Shown: in pieces, positions 8,923 through 17,347 of the stretch
Layout: every line of letters starts with the position of its first letter
Numbering within the stretch: the first letter of the stretch is position 1
Assembly (NCBI GenBank): GCA_034522055.1
Contig: JAXHLS010000002.1
Coordinates: 2,356,001 to 2,420,000 of the forward strand
DNA from: Gammaproteobacteria bacterium
GTDB lineage: Bacteria; Pseudomonadota; Gammaproteobacteria; JAABTG01
Reading direction: 5' to 3'
DNA length: 64,000 nucleotides
Made by a program: the position numbers and the translations under genes
The notes under the pieces: model-generated
Databases searched by the model: none
Seen by the model: only the letters and a program-made list of their open reading frames with translations
Told to the model about the DNA's origin: nothing

Positions 8923-10290
8923 ATGACGCTACAAAAGAAAGGAATGATGGGTGTGCTGGGTACCGCGGTGGCCGTGACGGCTCTGGCGGGAGTGCCGGCC
9001 TTTGTGTTTGCCGCCGACCAGACACCGGAAGAACTCCAGCGCCGGGTGTTGGAACTGGAACGGGAACTCGAGCAGGCCAGGAAGGAGTTGGCGGTGGCCG
9101 AGGAGGCCAGGGCGGAGGTCGACGAGCAGGTGGTGGAGGCCGAACGCAAGCTCGAGACCATCGTCCCTGCGCCCGCCAAGGTCAAGGTGGGGGACCTCAC
9201 CATCGGCGGTGCCATCAGGGCCAACTACGTCATAGGCGATTACCCGGGTAATGGTGGCGCCTCCCGTGCCTGGGAGGACGGGGGGACTTTCGAACTGGAT
9301 ACCTTCAGGGTGAACCTCGATTATTTGAGCGGGCCTTGGGTGGGTAAGCTCGAGTATCGGTGGTACCAGGATGATTTCAGGGGTGGCGGCTACAACTTTC
9401 TCCACACCGGTTGGGTCGGCTACAACTTCGAGGACGATAGTCAGGTACAGGTGGGGGTGAACCGGGTGCCCTTCGGGCCGGGGCCCTACGGCGTTTCCCA
9501 GAGCTGGCTGTTCGACCAGCACTATTACCTGGGGCTCTCGGACGATATGGACCTGGGGGTGAAGTACAGCAGAATCTTCGACGATTGGGCCTTCGATTTT
9601 GCCTACTATGCGGCGAGCGAGGGCACCTACACCGGCAGGACCAAGGACAGTGCCCGTTATTCCTACGACGTGGTGGATGAAACGGGTAACGGCTATGAAG
9701 AACGCAATCAGTTCAACATAAGAGGTATCTACACCCTGCCGGATACATCCATCGACACCGCCCTCGGCTTCTCCCTCCAGTACGGTGAACTCAGGAGTGA
9801 GGGCCCCCAGGATGATGGCGATCACCATGCCGCGTCGGTCCACATGGTAAACAAATGGGGCAATTTCACCTTGGCCAGCCAGTTGACCTACTTCAAGTTC
9901 GACGTGGATGCCGGGCAGCCCCTGGGCATGGCCGATCGGGTTCAGATGGGGGCCTACGATTTCCCCAGTACGGCCGCCGCCGAAGGCTGGATCCCGGCTG
10001 TCTCCCTCAGCTATTTCCACCAGACGCCCGGTATCCCGTGGCTCAATTACGTCATTCCCTACGCGGAGTACAGCTCCGTGGTCAAGGAAAAGAGCGGCTT
10101 CAATGACAGCGAACTCTTCATACTCGGGGCGGCCTGGGGCCATGGCGGCTGGTATATCTACACCGATATGGCCTGGTCCAACGGCAATGAGTTCGTGGGG
10201 GGAGACGCTGCCTTCGGTGACCGCCTGGGTGCCAATGCCGATGATAAGTGGCAGGAGCGCTTCAACATCAATTTCGGTTATTACTTTTAA
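8923..10290 (+). CDS. Porin-like outer-membrane beta-barrel protein with coiled-coil N-terminus
   Basis: Probable outer-membrane channel; substrate unknown. About 455 residues from the ATG at 8923, which has a GGGGA ribosome site; a GTG at 8899 is possible but less likely. Signal peptide with hydrophobic core near residues 9-27, cleavage around FVFAA. It is followed by a heptad-rich coiled coil at about 32-85 (ELQRRVLELERELEQARKEL), like that of trimeric porins anchored to peptidoglycan. The remainder has alternating aromatic/polar strands (KLEYRWYQDD, FNINFGYYF) and ends in a C-terminal Phe, the usual BAM signal. It lies just after proVWX, but no operon link is shown. Confidence 0.8.
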   Translation: MTLQKKGMMGVLGTAVAVTALAGVPAFVFAADQTPEELQRRVLELERELEQARKELAVAEEARAEVDEQVVEAERKLETIVPAPAKVKVGDLTIGGAIRANYVIGDYPGNGGASRAWEDGGTFELDTFRVNLDYLSGPWVGKLEYRWYQDDFRGGGYNFLHTGWVGYNFEDDSQVQVGVNRVPFGPGPYGVSQSWLFDQHYYLGLSDDMDLGVKYSRIFDDWAFDFAYYAASEGTYTGRTKDSARYSYDVVDETGNGYEERNQFNIRGIYTLPDTSIDTALGFSLQYGELRSEGPQDDGDHHAASVHMVNKWGNFTLASQLTYFKFDVDAGQPLGMADRVQMGAYDFPSTAAAEGWIPAVSLSYFHQTPGIPWLNYVIPYAEYSSVVKEKSGFNDSELFILGAAWGHGGWYIYTDMAWSNGNEFVGGDAAFGDRLGANADDKWQERFNINFGYYF

Positions 10291-10315
10291 TCGACGGACG
10301 GCCGTCTGCTGAAGT

Positions 10316-10338
10316 GGGAGGAATATCCCCCCTTTTTT
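10316..10338 (+). terminator. Terminator after the porin-like gene
   Basis: GGGAGG at 10316-10321, loop AATAT, then CCCCCC at 10327-10332, with one A-C mismatch in the stem. Six Ts follow at 10333-10338. It sits between two convergent genes. A second small hairpin (GACGG/CCGTC) lies just upstream at about 10293-10306. Confidence 0.55.
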
Positions 10339-10339
10339 C

Positions 10340-11382
<1,043 letters not shown>

Positions 11383-11730
11383 TCAAACGAGCTTGAGTAC
11401 GTCTTCAGGGGGGCGCCCGATCACCGCCGCGCCGTCCTTGACGACGATGGGGCGCTCCATGAGTCTGGGGTGCTCCGCCAGGGCCTTTATCAACGCGTCC
11501 GCGTCGAGGGTGGGGTCATCGAGCCCCAATTCATGATATTCCTTTTCTTTCTTGCGCATGAGGTCACGCGGGCCCAAGGCCAGCAGCTGCAGCAGGCGGC
11601 GCAAGGTCGCCTCGTCGGGCGGCGTCTTTAGATAGTCCACTATCTCCACTTCGACATCCCGGTCCCGCAGCAGCTGCAATGCCTGGCGGCTCTTGGAACA
11701 GCGTGGATTGTGATAGATTCGAACGGTCAT
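11383..11730 (-). CDS. arsC: Arsenate reductase, glutaredoxin-coupled (ArsC/YffB superfamily)
   Basis: Thioredoxin-fold protein of 115 residues. The catalytic cysteine is in YHNPRCSKSRQA (C11). The downstream EIVDYLKTPP, LMRKKEKEY and ERPIVVKDGAAVIGRPPE segments match glutaredoxin-dependent arsenate reductases. There is no arsenic operon nearby (no arsR, arsB or acr3), so a role in general thiol redox or in a low-level arsenate response is also possible. The start is an ATG at 11730. The next gene on this strand, wrbA, begins 66 bases downstream of its stop. Confidence 0.88.
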   Translation of the reverse strand: MTVRIYHNPRCSKSRQALQLLRDRDVEVEIVDYLKTPPDEATLRRLLQLLALGPRDLMRKKEKEYHELGLDDPTLDADALIKALAEHPRLMERPIVVKDGAAVIGRPPEDVLKLV

Positions 11731-11884
11731 TTTTCTTTCAAAACAATAAGTTGCGGCGTTTATCCATCTTGACAGCCTATGGGGCCGGTGTTAGGTTTCG
11801 ATATATTAAGGAAATTGGTTTCCGTGAGATAGCCGCGCAGCTCGTGGTCTCAGGAGTCGGTGCGATGAAACAGGAGTCATCCAG

Positions 11885-12799
11885 ATGAAGATTGTGTCGA
11901 CGCTAAAGGCAGTTGGGACGACCGTCCTGGTGGCCCTCCTGGTCATCGGTTGCGCGAGTGCGCCCACCCAGGAGATGGCCGATGCCCGCCAGGCCCTGCA
12001 GGCGGCGGAGAGCGCCGGTGCGGCGACCCATGCACCGGCCAATCTCAAGGGGGCGAAAGAACTTCTCTCGAAGGCCGAGAAGGCCATCGGCGACGGCGAC
12101 TATAATGCCGCGAAGGCGGATGCCATCGCCACCAAGAAGGCCGCGGTATCGGCACGAAATATCGCCCTGGCCATCGGGACGGCGGAGAAGGCCCTGAACG
12201 ACGCCGAGGCAGTCGGTGCGCCGGCGCCTGACGCCCGTGCACTGTTGGCCCGGGCCAGGACGGCGGCGGAGCGGGGTGACGAGGTGACGGCGGTCAAGCT
12301 GGCCAACGAGGCCAAGGCCCAGGGTGAGTCGGTGAAGGACCGGTATTACCTGAAACAGGCCAAGGCCATGCTCGAAGAGGCCGGCGTCTATCGGTCCCGT
12401 ATGTCGGCCACGGAGCAGGCTCGATACCGTGATGCCCTGGCCGCCGTGGGACAGGGGGACGGTTGGCGCGCCTACGATATCGCGAAAACCCTCATGTCCA
12501 CCCTGGATACGTCCACCCCCCTCGCGGTGGAGTCCTACCAGGTGGTTCGCGGTGACAGCCTGTGGGGAATCTCAGGGCAGGAAGTCATTTACGACAACCC
12601 GTACTACTGGCCTTTGATATTCAAGGCCAACGCGGATCGCATCAGGGACGCGGATCTCATCTACCCCGGCCAGGGTCTGGATATTCCTCGGGGCTATGGC
12701 CGTGGTGAGGCGGATGCCGCCGTGGACCATGCCAGGAATCGGGGTGCCTGGTCCCTCGGCACGGTGGAGGCATCCGATCGGACCTATCTCGGGCGCTGA
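11885..12799 (+). CDS. DUF4398/LysM-domain lipoprotein
   Basis: Probable periplasmic peptidoglycan-associated lipoprotein of 304 residues. The signal peptide ends in a lipobox (LLVIGC, Cys at about residue 20). Residues about 25-160 are Ala/Lys/Glu-rich helices of the DUF4398 kind, with repeats built on A-x-x-LL-x-A. The C-terminal LysM domain begins SYQVVRGDSLWGISGQEVIY and ends at about residue 270 with DLIYPGQGLDIPRG. A CAGGAG ribosome site precedes the ATG. It probably binds murein. No partner is evident, and the next gene encodes a TlpA-like protein. Confidence 0.82.
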   Translation: MKIVSTLKAVGTTVLVALLVIGCASAPTQEMADARQALQAAESAGAATHAPANLKGAKELLSKAEKAIGDGDYNAAKADAIATKKAAVSARNIALAIGTAEKALNDAEAVGAPAPDARALLARARTAAERGDEVTAVKLANEAKAQGESVKDRYYLKQAKAMLEEAGVYRSRMSATEQARYRDALAAVGQGDGWRAYDIAKTLMSTLDTSTPLAVESYQVVRGDSLWGISGQEVIYDNPYYWPLIFKANADRIRDADLIYPGQGLDIPRGYGRGEADAAVDHARNRGAWSLGTVEASDRTYLGR

Positions 12800-12969
12800 A
12801 CTTCTCTTCAGCCGCCACCCCGCCGGAAACGGTCCTGGGGGTTCTCTTCGCTACGGCGGGTGTCCTCGGGGCCACCGCAGGAAGGCTGGAACGCGCGGGC
12901 AAATCAACCCCGGCGCCATTCGTGTATCCACTATCTTTCACCATGACTCAACCTCGAAGGAGTGCCGGC

Positions 12970-13458
12970 TTGGCTGAACTCTATCTGAAGTGTCTCCGGA
13001 CCCTCCTGGCCGGCCTGTTGCTGGTCACCGTGGGCGTTCACGCGGAACCCGCGAAGCTGGCCCTTCCAGACATGGATGGGAATCCCCATTCACTGGCCGA
13101 CTTGCGTGGCAAGTGGGTGGTGGTGAACTTCTGGGCCACCTGGTGTCCACCGTGCATCGAGGAGATCCCGGAACTCGTGCTGTTCCATGAGGCAAACAAG
13201 GACAAGGGTGCCGTGGTGTGGGGTGTCAATTTCGAGGACATCGATGCCGCCGGTTTGAACGACTTCCTGGAGGACTTTTTCGTCACCTATCCCATCTCCA
13301 TGATGCGCCCCGCTGGAGTAACACCTCTGGGCCCCATCATGGGGCTCCCCACCACGTTCGTAGTCGACCCCGAGGGTAAGCTGGTGGCCAAGCAGACCGG
13401 ACCGGTGACTGCGGAAATGCTGGAAAACTTCATAGAGAAAAAGAATAATCAGCGTTAA
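12970..13458 (+). CDS. TlpA-like thiol-disulfide oxidoreductase
   Basis: Exported thioredoxin-fold protein of 162 residues with an N-terminal hydrophobic segment (LRTLLAGLLLVTVGVHA) and the active site FWATWCPPCIEE. The conserved cis-Pro lies in GLPTTFVVD. The start is TTG at 12970, which has a perfect AAGGAG 7 bases upstream; ATG starts at 12943 or 12922 would extend it without a ribosome site and spoil the signal peptide. It could reduce periplasmic disulfides, for example in cytochrome c maturation or protection of envelope enzymes. A second thioredoxin-fold gene lies 230 bases downstream. Confidence 0.87.
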   Translation: MAELYLKCLRTLLAGLLLVTVGVHAEPAKLALPDMDGNPHSLADLRGKWVVVNFWATWCPPCIEEIPELVLFHEANKDKGAVVWGVNFEDIDAAGLNDFLEDFFVTYPISMMRPAGVTPLGPIMGLPTTFVVDPEGKLVAKQTGPVTAEMLENFIEKKNNQR

Positions 13459-13462
13459 CTCT

Positions 13463-13514
13463 CATGGCGATACGCGCCGCCCAAGATGATGAAAGAGGAG
13501 CGCGTATCGCCATG
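13463..13514. repeat. Long perfect inverted repeat (15-base arms)
   Basis: CATGGCGATACGCGC at 13463-13477 is exactly repeated in reverse complement at 13500-13514, around a 22-base loop. It starts just after the TlpA-like gene, so it may act as a terminator-like or message-stabilising hairpin. No U-tract follows. It directly abuts the mosaic repeat at 13521-13634. Confidence 0.7.
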
Positions 13515-13520
13515 TTCGTT

Positions 13521-13634
13521 CCCTCACCCCATCCCTGTACTCCGGGCATCCTGCCCTTCGCCCTGCGGGCCGCGCCAAGGCGCGTTCAAATCCGTTCCCG
13601 ACGGATTTGTCCCAGAGGGAGAGGGGGAGGGGGA
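13521..13634. repeat. Intergenic mosaic repeat of stacked palindromes
   Basis: Bounded by a CCCTCACCCC block at 13521-13530 and its near complement, a GAGGGAGAGGGGGAGG block at the right end. Inside are two perfect hairpins: CGCGCC-AA-GGCGCG at 13571-13584, and CAAATCCGT-TCCCG-ACGGATTTG at 13587-13609. This is the look of a non-autonomous dispersed intergenic element (MITE-like). Copy number in the genome is unknown. Confidence 0.5.
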
Positions 13635-13687
13635 GATCGTGCTTCGCGACTTCACGTTAAATACTCTATGGGTTCGAGGTGAAGGTT

Positions 13688-14233
13688 ATGCAGAACAAAG
13701 GCGTGTTTGGCAAAGGCATCCTGCTCACCATGCTGCTCTCGATCGCGGTCTCCTGCGGCGCCGCAGGCCGCGACCCCTATACCCATTTTTTCAACGATAC
13801 CTTCGGTGATTTCACGGAAGAACTCACGGTGGCACGGGAGCAGGGCAAGAAAGGCATTCTTATATTCTTCGAGATGGACGAATGCCCCTTTTGCCATCGC
13901 ATGAAGCAGACGGTGCTGAACCAACCGCGGGTCCAGGAGTGGTATCGGGACAATTTCCTGATCTTCCCGGTGGATGTGGAAGGTGATACGGAGATCACCG
14001 ATTTCGAGGGTAACACCATGCGCTCCAAGGATTTTGCCGAGAAGAAGAATCGCGTCAGGGCCACCCCGGTATTTGCCTTCTATGATCTGGAAGGCAACCG
14101 GGTGGTGCGCTACACGGGGGCGACCAGTGACGTGGACGAGTTCCTGTGGCTCGGCGAGTTCGTGGCCGAGGGCCATTACAAGGACACGAACTTCGTCCGT
14201 TACAAGCGCCAGAAGAGAAGTCAGGGCGAATAA
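13688..14233 (+). CDS. Periplasmic thioredoxin-like protein (SoxW/thioredoxin_7-like)
   Basis: Exported thioredoxin-fold protein of 181 residues. The N-terminal signal has hydrophobic core ILLTMLLSIAVSC, and the VSC could be a lipobox. The active site is FEMDECPFCHRMK (CPFC), and the cis-Pro segment is RATPVFAFYDLEGN. It resembles SoxW-like and thioredoxin_7 proteins that handle periplasmic thiols. The ATG at 13688 has a GAGGTGAAGG ribosome site; a GTG three codons earlier is an alternative. It ends 7 bases before the TolC-like gene, so it likely shares that operon. Confidence 0.82.
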   Translation: MQNKGVFGKGILLTMLLSIAVSCGAAGRDPYTHFFNDTFGDFTEELTVAREQGKKGILIFFEMDECPFCHRMKQTVLNQPRVQEWYRDNFLIFPVDVEGDTEITDFEGNTMRSKDFAEKKNRVRATPVFAFYDLEGNRVVRYTGATSDVDEFLWLGEFVAEGHYKDTNFVRYKRQKRSQGE

Positions 14234-14240
14234 CCCATTC

Positions 14241-15569
14241 ATGGATTACCGTCGGCTCCGTGGTGGGCTGGGGTTTCTCCTTGCCCTTGCTGCTGCCCTG
14301 GTCATTGCCCAGACACAGGCCCAGGAGGCCGTGCCCTCTCCTTTGCCCCAGCCGCTGACCCTGGAATACGCCCTGGGCCTGGCGGACGAGCCTCACCCCG
14401 ACCTGCTGGAGTCCCGCGCCCGCCTGGCGCTGGCCCGCGCGGAACATGAAGGCGCGGCCGCCGACGATGATGCCACCGCGGTGTTGTCGACCACCCTGGC
14501 GTGGGCGGACGAGGACCGCTTCGGGGAGTCGCAGGATCATGCGGTCGGGGTAGCGGTGCGCAAGCGGTTGTACGACTTCGGTTACTCCGCCACCCTGAGC
14601 GAGGCCGCGGCTGCCGGCGTTCGTGGCTTCGAAAGCCGGTTGCTGGATGCGCGCCAGCAGCGGCGCGTCGCCATCCTGGAGGCCTTCTTCGATGTCGTCC
14701 TCGCCGATCTGGCCTTCGCCAGGGACAACGAGGCCATGGCCCTGCAGTTCGTGCGTTTCGACCGCCTGCGGGACCGCCACGAACTGAAACAGGCTTCGGA
14801 CCTCGAGTTGTTCGAGGCCGAGGCGACATACCAGGAGTTTCGCAGCGCCGTGATGCGCAGCCGGGCCACCCAACGGACCACCCGGGTGCGGTTGGCGGAA
14901 CTCCTCAATCGCCCCCAGGATTCGCCGTCGGATGTCGCCCGGCCTACTGACCTGTCCGCGATCGGCCGGGACCTCGTGGACGTCGAGTCGTTGCAGGCCA
15001 GCGCCGCCGAGCACAATCCTCGCCTCGTGGCTCTCAGGGCCGAGCTGGATGCCGCGGCCAGGGGCATCGAGGCGGCGCAGGCCGCCAGCGGACCGGTGCT
15101 GCGGGCTGAACTGGATGCCGGGGCCCAGAGTCGCTCCCAGCGGTCGAGTGCGAACGACTGGCGGGCCGGCATCGTGCTCGATATACCCTTATATGAGGGC
15201 GGCCGTGCCGGGGCCCGTATCGCCCGCGCCGAGGCCGAGCACGATCGAGTCAGGGCCGAATTGGCCCGCCACGCCATCGCCGTGCGCCGGGCGGTGGTGG
15301 ATCTGTGGGTGGAACTCGACGTCCTGCAGCGCCAGCGCGAGGTGGATGCCGTGCGCCGGGACTTCACGGAACTGAACCTCGATCGCAGCCGCACCCTTTA
15401 CCAGATGGAGGCCATTTCCGATCTGGGAGACTCCATGGTAATGACCTCCGAAGCACGGCTGCAGACGGCCCGCACGGAGTTCGATATCGCCCTGGCCTGG
15501 GTCCGGCTGGACGCCCTGACGGGCAAGGCGCCGGAAGAGATGGTCAGCAATCTCTTGGGTAGCCGTTGA
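14241..15569 (+). CDS. TolC-like outer-membrane efflux protein
   Basis: Outer-membrane channel component of a tripartite efflux or type I secretion system. 442 residues. Signal peptide (LGFLLALAAALVIAQTQA), then two outer-membrane-factor repeats rich in long Ala/Arg/Glu helices. The second repeat contains the NDWRAGIVLDIPLYEGG strand-turn typical of TolC (compare the first repeat, HAVGVAVRKRLYDFGY). The C-terminus is short. It is followed 33 bases later by a membrane-fusion adaptor, but no inner-membrane pump is present, so the third partner must be encoded elsewhere if the system works. Confidence 0.82.
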   Translation: MDYRRLRGGLGFLLALAAALVIAQTQAQEAVPSPLPQPLTLEYALGLADEPHPDLLESRARLALARAEHEGAAADDDATAVLSTTLAWADEDRFGESQDHAVGVAVRKRLYDFGYSATLSEAAAAGVRGFESRLLDARQQRRVAILEAFFDVVLADLAFARDNEAMALQFVRFDRLRDRHELKQASDLELFEAEATYQEFRSAVMRSRATQRTTRVRLAELLNRPQDSPSDVARPTDLSAIGRDLVDVESLQASAAEHNPRLVALRAELDAAARGIEAAQAASGPVLRAELDAGAQSRSQRSSANDWRAGIVLDIPLYEGGRAGARIARAEAEHDRVRAELARHAIAVRRAVVDLWVELDVLQRQREVDAVRRDFTELNLDRSRTLYQMEAISDLGDSMVMTSEARLQTARTEFDIALAWVRLDALTGKAPEEMVSNLLGSR

Positions 15570-15602
15570 GACATTCGTTGTTTCCGTGAAAGGAGTTCGG
15601 CA

Positions 15603-16367
15603 ATGAGGCACAACATCATTCTCTGGGGCCTGCTGCTGGTGTCGCTCGGGGCCCACGGGCTGGAGGCTACGGGACGGCTGGCGTGGGGCCGGCAAGTGAC
15701 TCTCAGCACGCCGGCCTCCGGCATGGTGGTGGCGGTGCCCGTGACCGCGGGTGACCGGGTGAAAGAGGGAGGGGTGCTGGTACGCCTGGATCAACGCGCC
15801 GTGACGGCCCGCCTCGCGGCCGCCGGGAAGCATGTCGAAAGGGCGCGCCAGGCCTTCGAGGAGGCGGGACGGGAACTCGAGCGCACCGAAGAGCTTTATG
15901 ACCGCACCCTGCTTGCCGATCATGATCTGCAGGTGGCCCGCATTGCTCACGTGACGGCGGCGGCCGAGTTGAAGGGGGCCGAGGCGAGGCATGTCGAACG
16001 GCGGCTGGATCTCGAGTACAGGGTGGTCAGGGCTCCTTTCGCGGGCACGGTGGTGCAGCGTCATATCCATCCCGGCATGGCGGTGGTGAACACCCATGTG
16101 GCCATTCCCCTGGTGACCCTGGCATCTCTCCGCCCCTATACGGTAGAGGCCGGGGTCCCAGGCGAATGGGCGGCGGCGGTGATGCCGGGCCAGCAGGTCA
16201 CGGTGGTCATCGGCGACGCCCGCCGCGGTGGGACGGTGGCCTCCCTGCTGCCGGAACTCTGCCGTGAAGGCGTATCCGGCTCCGGGTACGTGTTGCGGGT
16301 GATCCTCGAGGATGACGAATCCGCGGAGTTCTCTCCCGGTCAAACCGTTCGGATCCTGGGGCCCTGA
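15603..16367 (+). CDS. Periplasmic adaptor (membrane-fusion) subunit
   Basis: HlyD/RND-type adaptor of 254 residues. N-terminal signal (IILWGLLLVSLGAHG), a lipoyl-like half (STPASGMVVAVPVTAGDRVK), a short alpha-hairpin (about residues 80-135), the second lipoyl half (VRAPFAGTVVQRHIHPGMAV), and a beta-barrel domain ending GQTVRILGP. It is short for the family because the membrane-proximal C-terminal domain is missing, as in small adaptors that pair with divergent pumps. An AAGGAG ribosome site precedes the ATG. It shares a run with the TolC-like gene; no RND, MFS or ABC pump lies next to it. Confidence 0.82.
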   Translation: MRHNIILWGLLLVSLGAHGLEATGRLAWGRQVTLSTPASGMVVAVPVTAGDRVKEGGVLVRLDQRAVTARLAAAGKHVERARQAFEEAGRELERTEELYDRTLLADHDLQVARIAHVTAAAELKGAEARHVERRLDLEYRVVRAPFAGTVVQRHIHPGMAVVNTHVAIPLVTLASLRPYTVEAGVPGEWAAAVMPGQQVTVVIGDARRGGTVASLLPELCREGVSGSGYVLRVILEDDESAEFSPGQTVRILGP

Positions 16368-16371
16368 TGGC

Positions 16372-16481
16372 GGGCAATTCGATATGAATACCGAAGAGCG
16401 GCTGAGCCGTTCGGTGTCGGGCTGAAGCCCGACCTACATCCGTGGGCAATTCGATATGAATACCGAAGAGCGGCTGAGCCG
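16372..16481 (+). repeat. 38-bp direct repeat duplicating the acyP start, with a 34-bp insert
   Basis: The 38 bases at 16372-16409 are identical to 16444-16481. The unit begins GGGCAATTCGATATGAATAC and includes the acyP start codon and first nine codons. Between the copies are 34 bases holding a REP-like palindrome. The left copy makes a 13-codon open frame ([13 protein letters not shown]) that stops at TGA 16423-16425; the right copy is the real gene start. The pattern fits a duplication linked to insertion of the palindrome. Confidence 0.9.
16416..16433. repeat. REP-like palindrome
   Basis: GTCGGGCT-GA-AGCCCGAC is a perfect 8-base-arm palindrome, followed by CTAC. This GTCGGGCT...AGCCCGAC core is characteristic of repetitive extragenic palindromes in many gammaproteobacteria. 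These are usually mobilised by RAYT (Y1-type) transposases; none is encoded in this window. Confidence 0.7.
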
Positions 16482-16737
16482 GCGGTGCCGGGTGACGGGG
16501 CGGGTGCAGGGGGTCTGGTTTCGCGCCGCCACCCGCGACAAGGCCCTGGAATTGGGCCTCGATGGCGAGGCGCGGAACCTGCCGGATGGTGCCGTGGAGG
16601 TGGTGGTGACGGGGCCCGCGCAGCAGCTGGAGGCACTGTGCCAGTGGTTGTGGCAGGGCTCTCCCATGTCCCGGGTGGAGGCGGTGGAGTGCCGAACCAT
16701 CGCCACGACCACCCACCGCGGCTTTTCCACCGCCTGA
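16456..16737 (+). CDS. acyP: Acylphosphatase
   Basis: Small cytoplasmic enzyme of 93 residues hydrolysing acyl phosphates. The signature [20 protein letters not shown] carries the phosphate-binding loop with its catalytic Arg (WFR). The second motif, [18 protein letters not shown], contains the catalytic Asn (RNLPDG). The C-terminal strand segment is present. The 5' end is duplicated upstream (16372-16409), so the native promoter and ribosome site may have been displaced. No strong Shine-Dalgarno is visible before the ATG. Convergent with a lytic transglycosylase gene. Confidence 0.93.
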   Translation: MNTEERLSRRCRVTGRVQGVWFRAATRDKALELGLDGEARNLPDGAVEVVVTGPAQQLEALCQWLWQGSPMSRVEAVECRTIATTTHRGFSTA

Positions 16738-16747
16738 CGGGCCGCCG

Positions 16748-17347
16748 CTATTGCTTGTACCAGTGGCGTCTCAGGGCGTCGAACACCAGGCGGGGATACA
16801 CCGGGCGTCCCAAGCTGCCGTTGTAGCGCGCCAGGGCGCGCGCCAAGTGGCCATCCTCCATGTCCACGTAATAGCGCAGGATGGTGCAGCCCATGCGCAG
16901 ATTGGTCTCGATGACGAAGAGATTGTCCTCGGGATGGCCGATCTCATCCAGCCAGAAGGGCATGATCTGCATGAGCCCGCGGGCACCGGCGCGCGAGATG
17001 GCGAAGCGATCGAAGCGGCTCTCCACATGGATGACGGCGAGTACCAGTTCCGGGGGCAACGCCGCGCGGTCTGCCTCGCGATGGACCGCCTCGAGAATGG
17101 CCAGGCGTTCTTCCACGTCCGGCACGTAGGGGGCCAGACGCTGGGACATGTCCATCAGCCACACCTGGGCCTCGAAGCGATCGCCGAAGCTGGTGGCATC
17201 CTCGATGGCGTCCTTGAGCCGGGCCGCCAGCACCGGGTCCGGCCGGCCCTGGGGTGCGGCGGCGACCACCATGGCCGTCGCGAGCCATAGCAGGGTCGTG
17301 GTCACCAGGCACAGGGGCGCGGTGCGGGCCACGGCCGACGTCCTCAA
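16748..17347 (-). CDS. Lytic transglycosylase, SLT domain
   Basis: Exported murein lytic transglycosylase-like protein of 199 residues. Signal peptide core [22 protein letters not shown] domain in the C-terminal two thirds: [17 protein letters not shown] holds the catalytic Glu (HVES). [11 protein letters not shown] follows, and [12 protein letters not shown] and LARYNGS are the later SLT motifs. The TTG start at 17347 overlaps the proS stop as TTGA, which implies coupled translation with proS. This proS-transglycosylase pairing is known in gammaproteobacteria. Confidence 0.9.
   Translation of the reverse strand: MRTSAVARTAPLCLVTTTLLWLATAMVVAAAPQGRPDPVLAARLKDAIEDATSFGDRFEAQVWLMDMSQRLAPYVPDVEERLAILEAVHREADRAALPPELVLAVIHVESRFDRFAISRAGARGLMQIMPFWLDEIGHPEDNLFVIETNLRMGCTILRYYVDMEDGHLARALARYNGSLGRPVYPRLVFDALRRHWYKQ

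Noticed and set aside
16371-16425. Separate small gene from the first acyP-like start
   Set aside because: It stops after 13 codons and is an exact copy of the acyP start; best seen as a by-product of the duplication.
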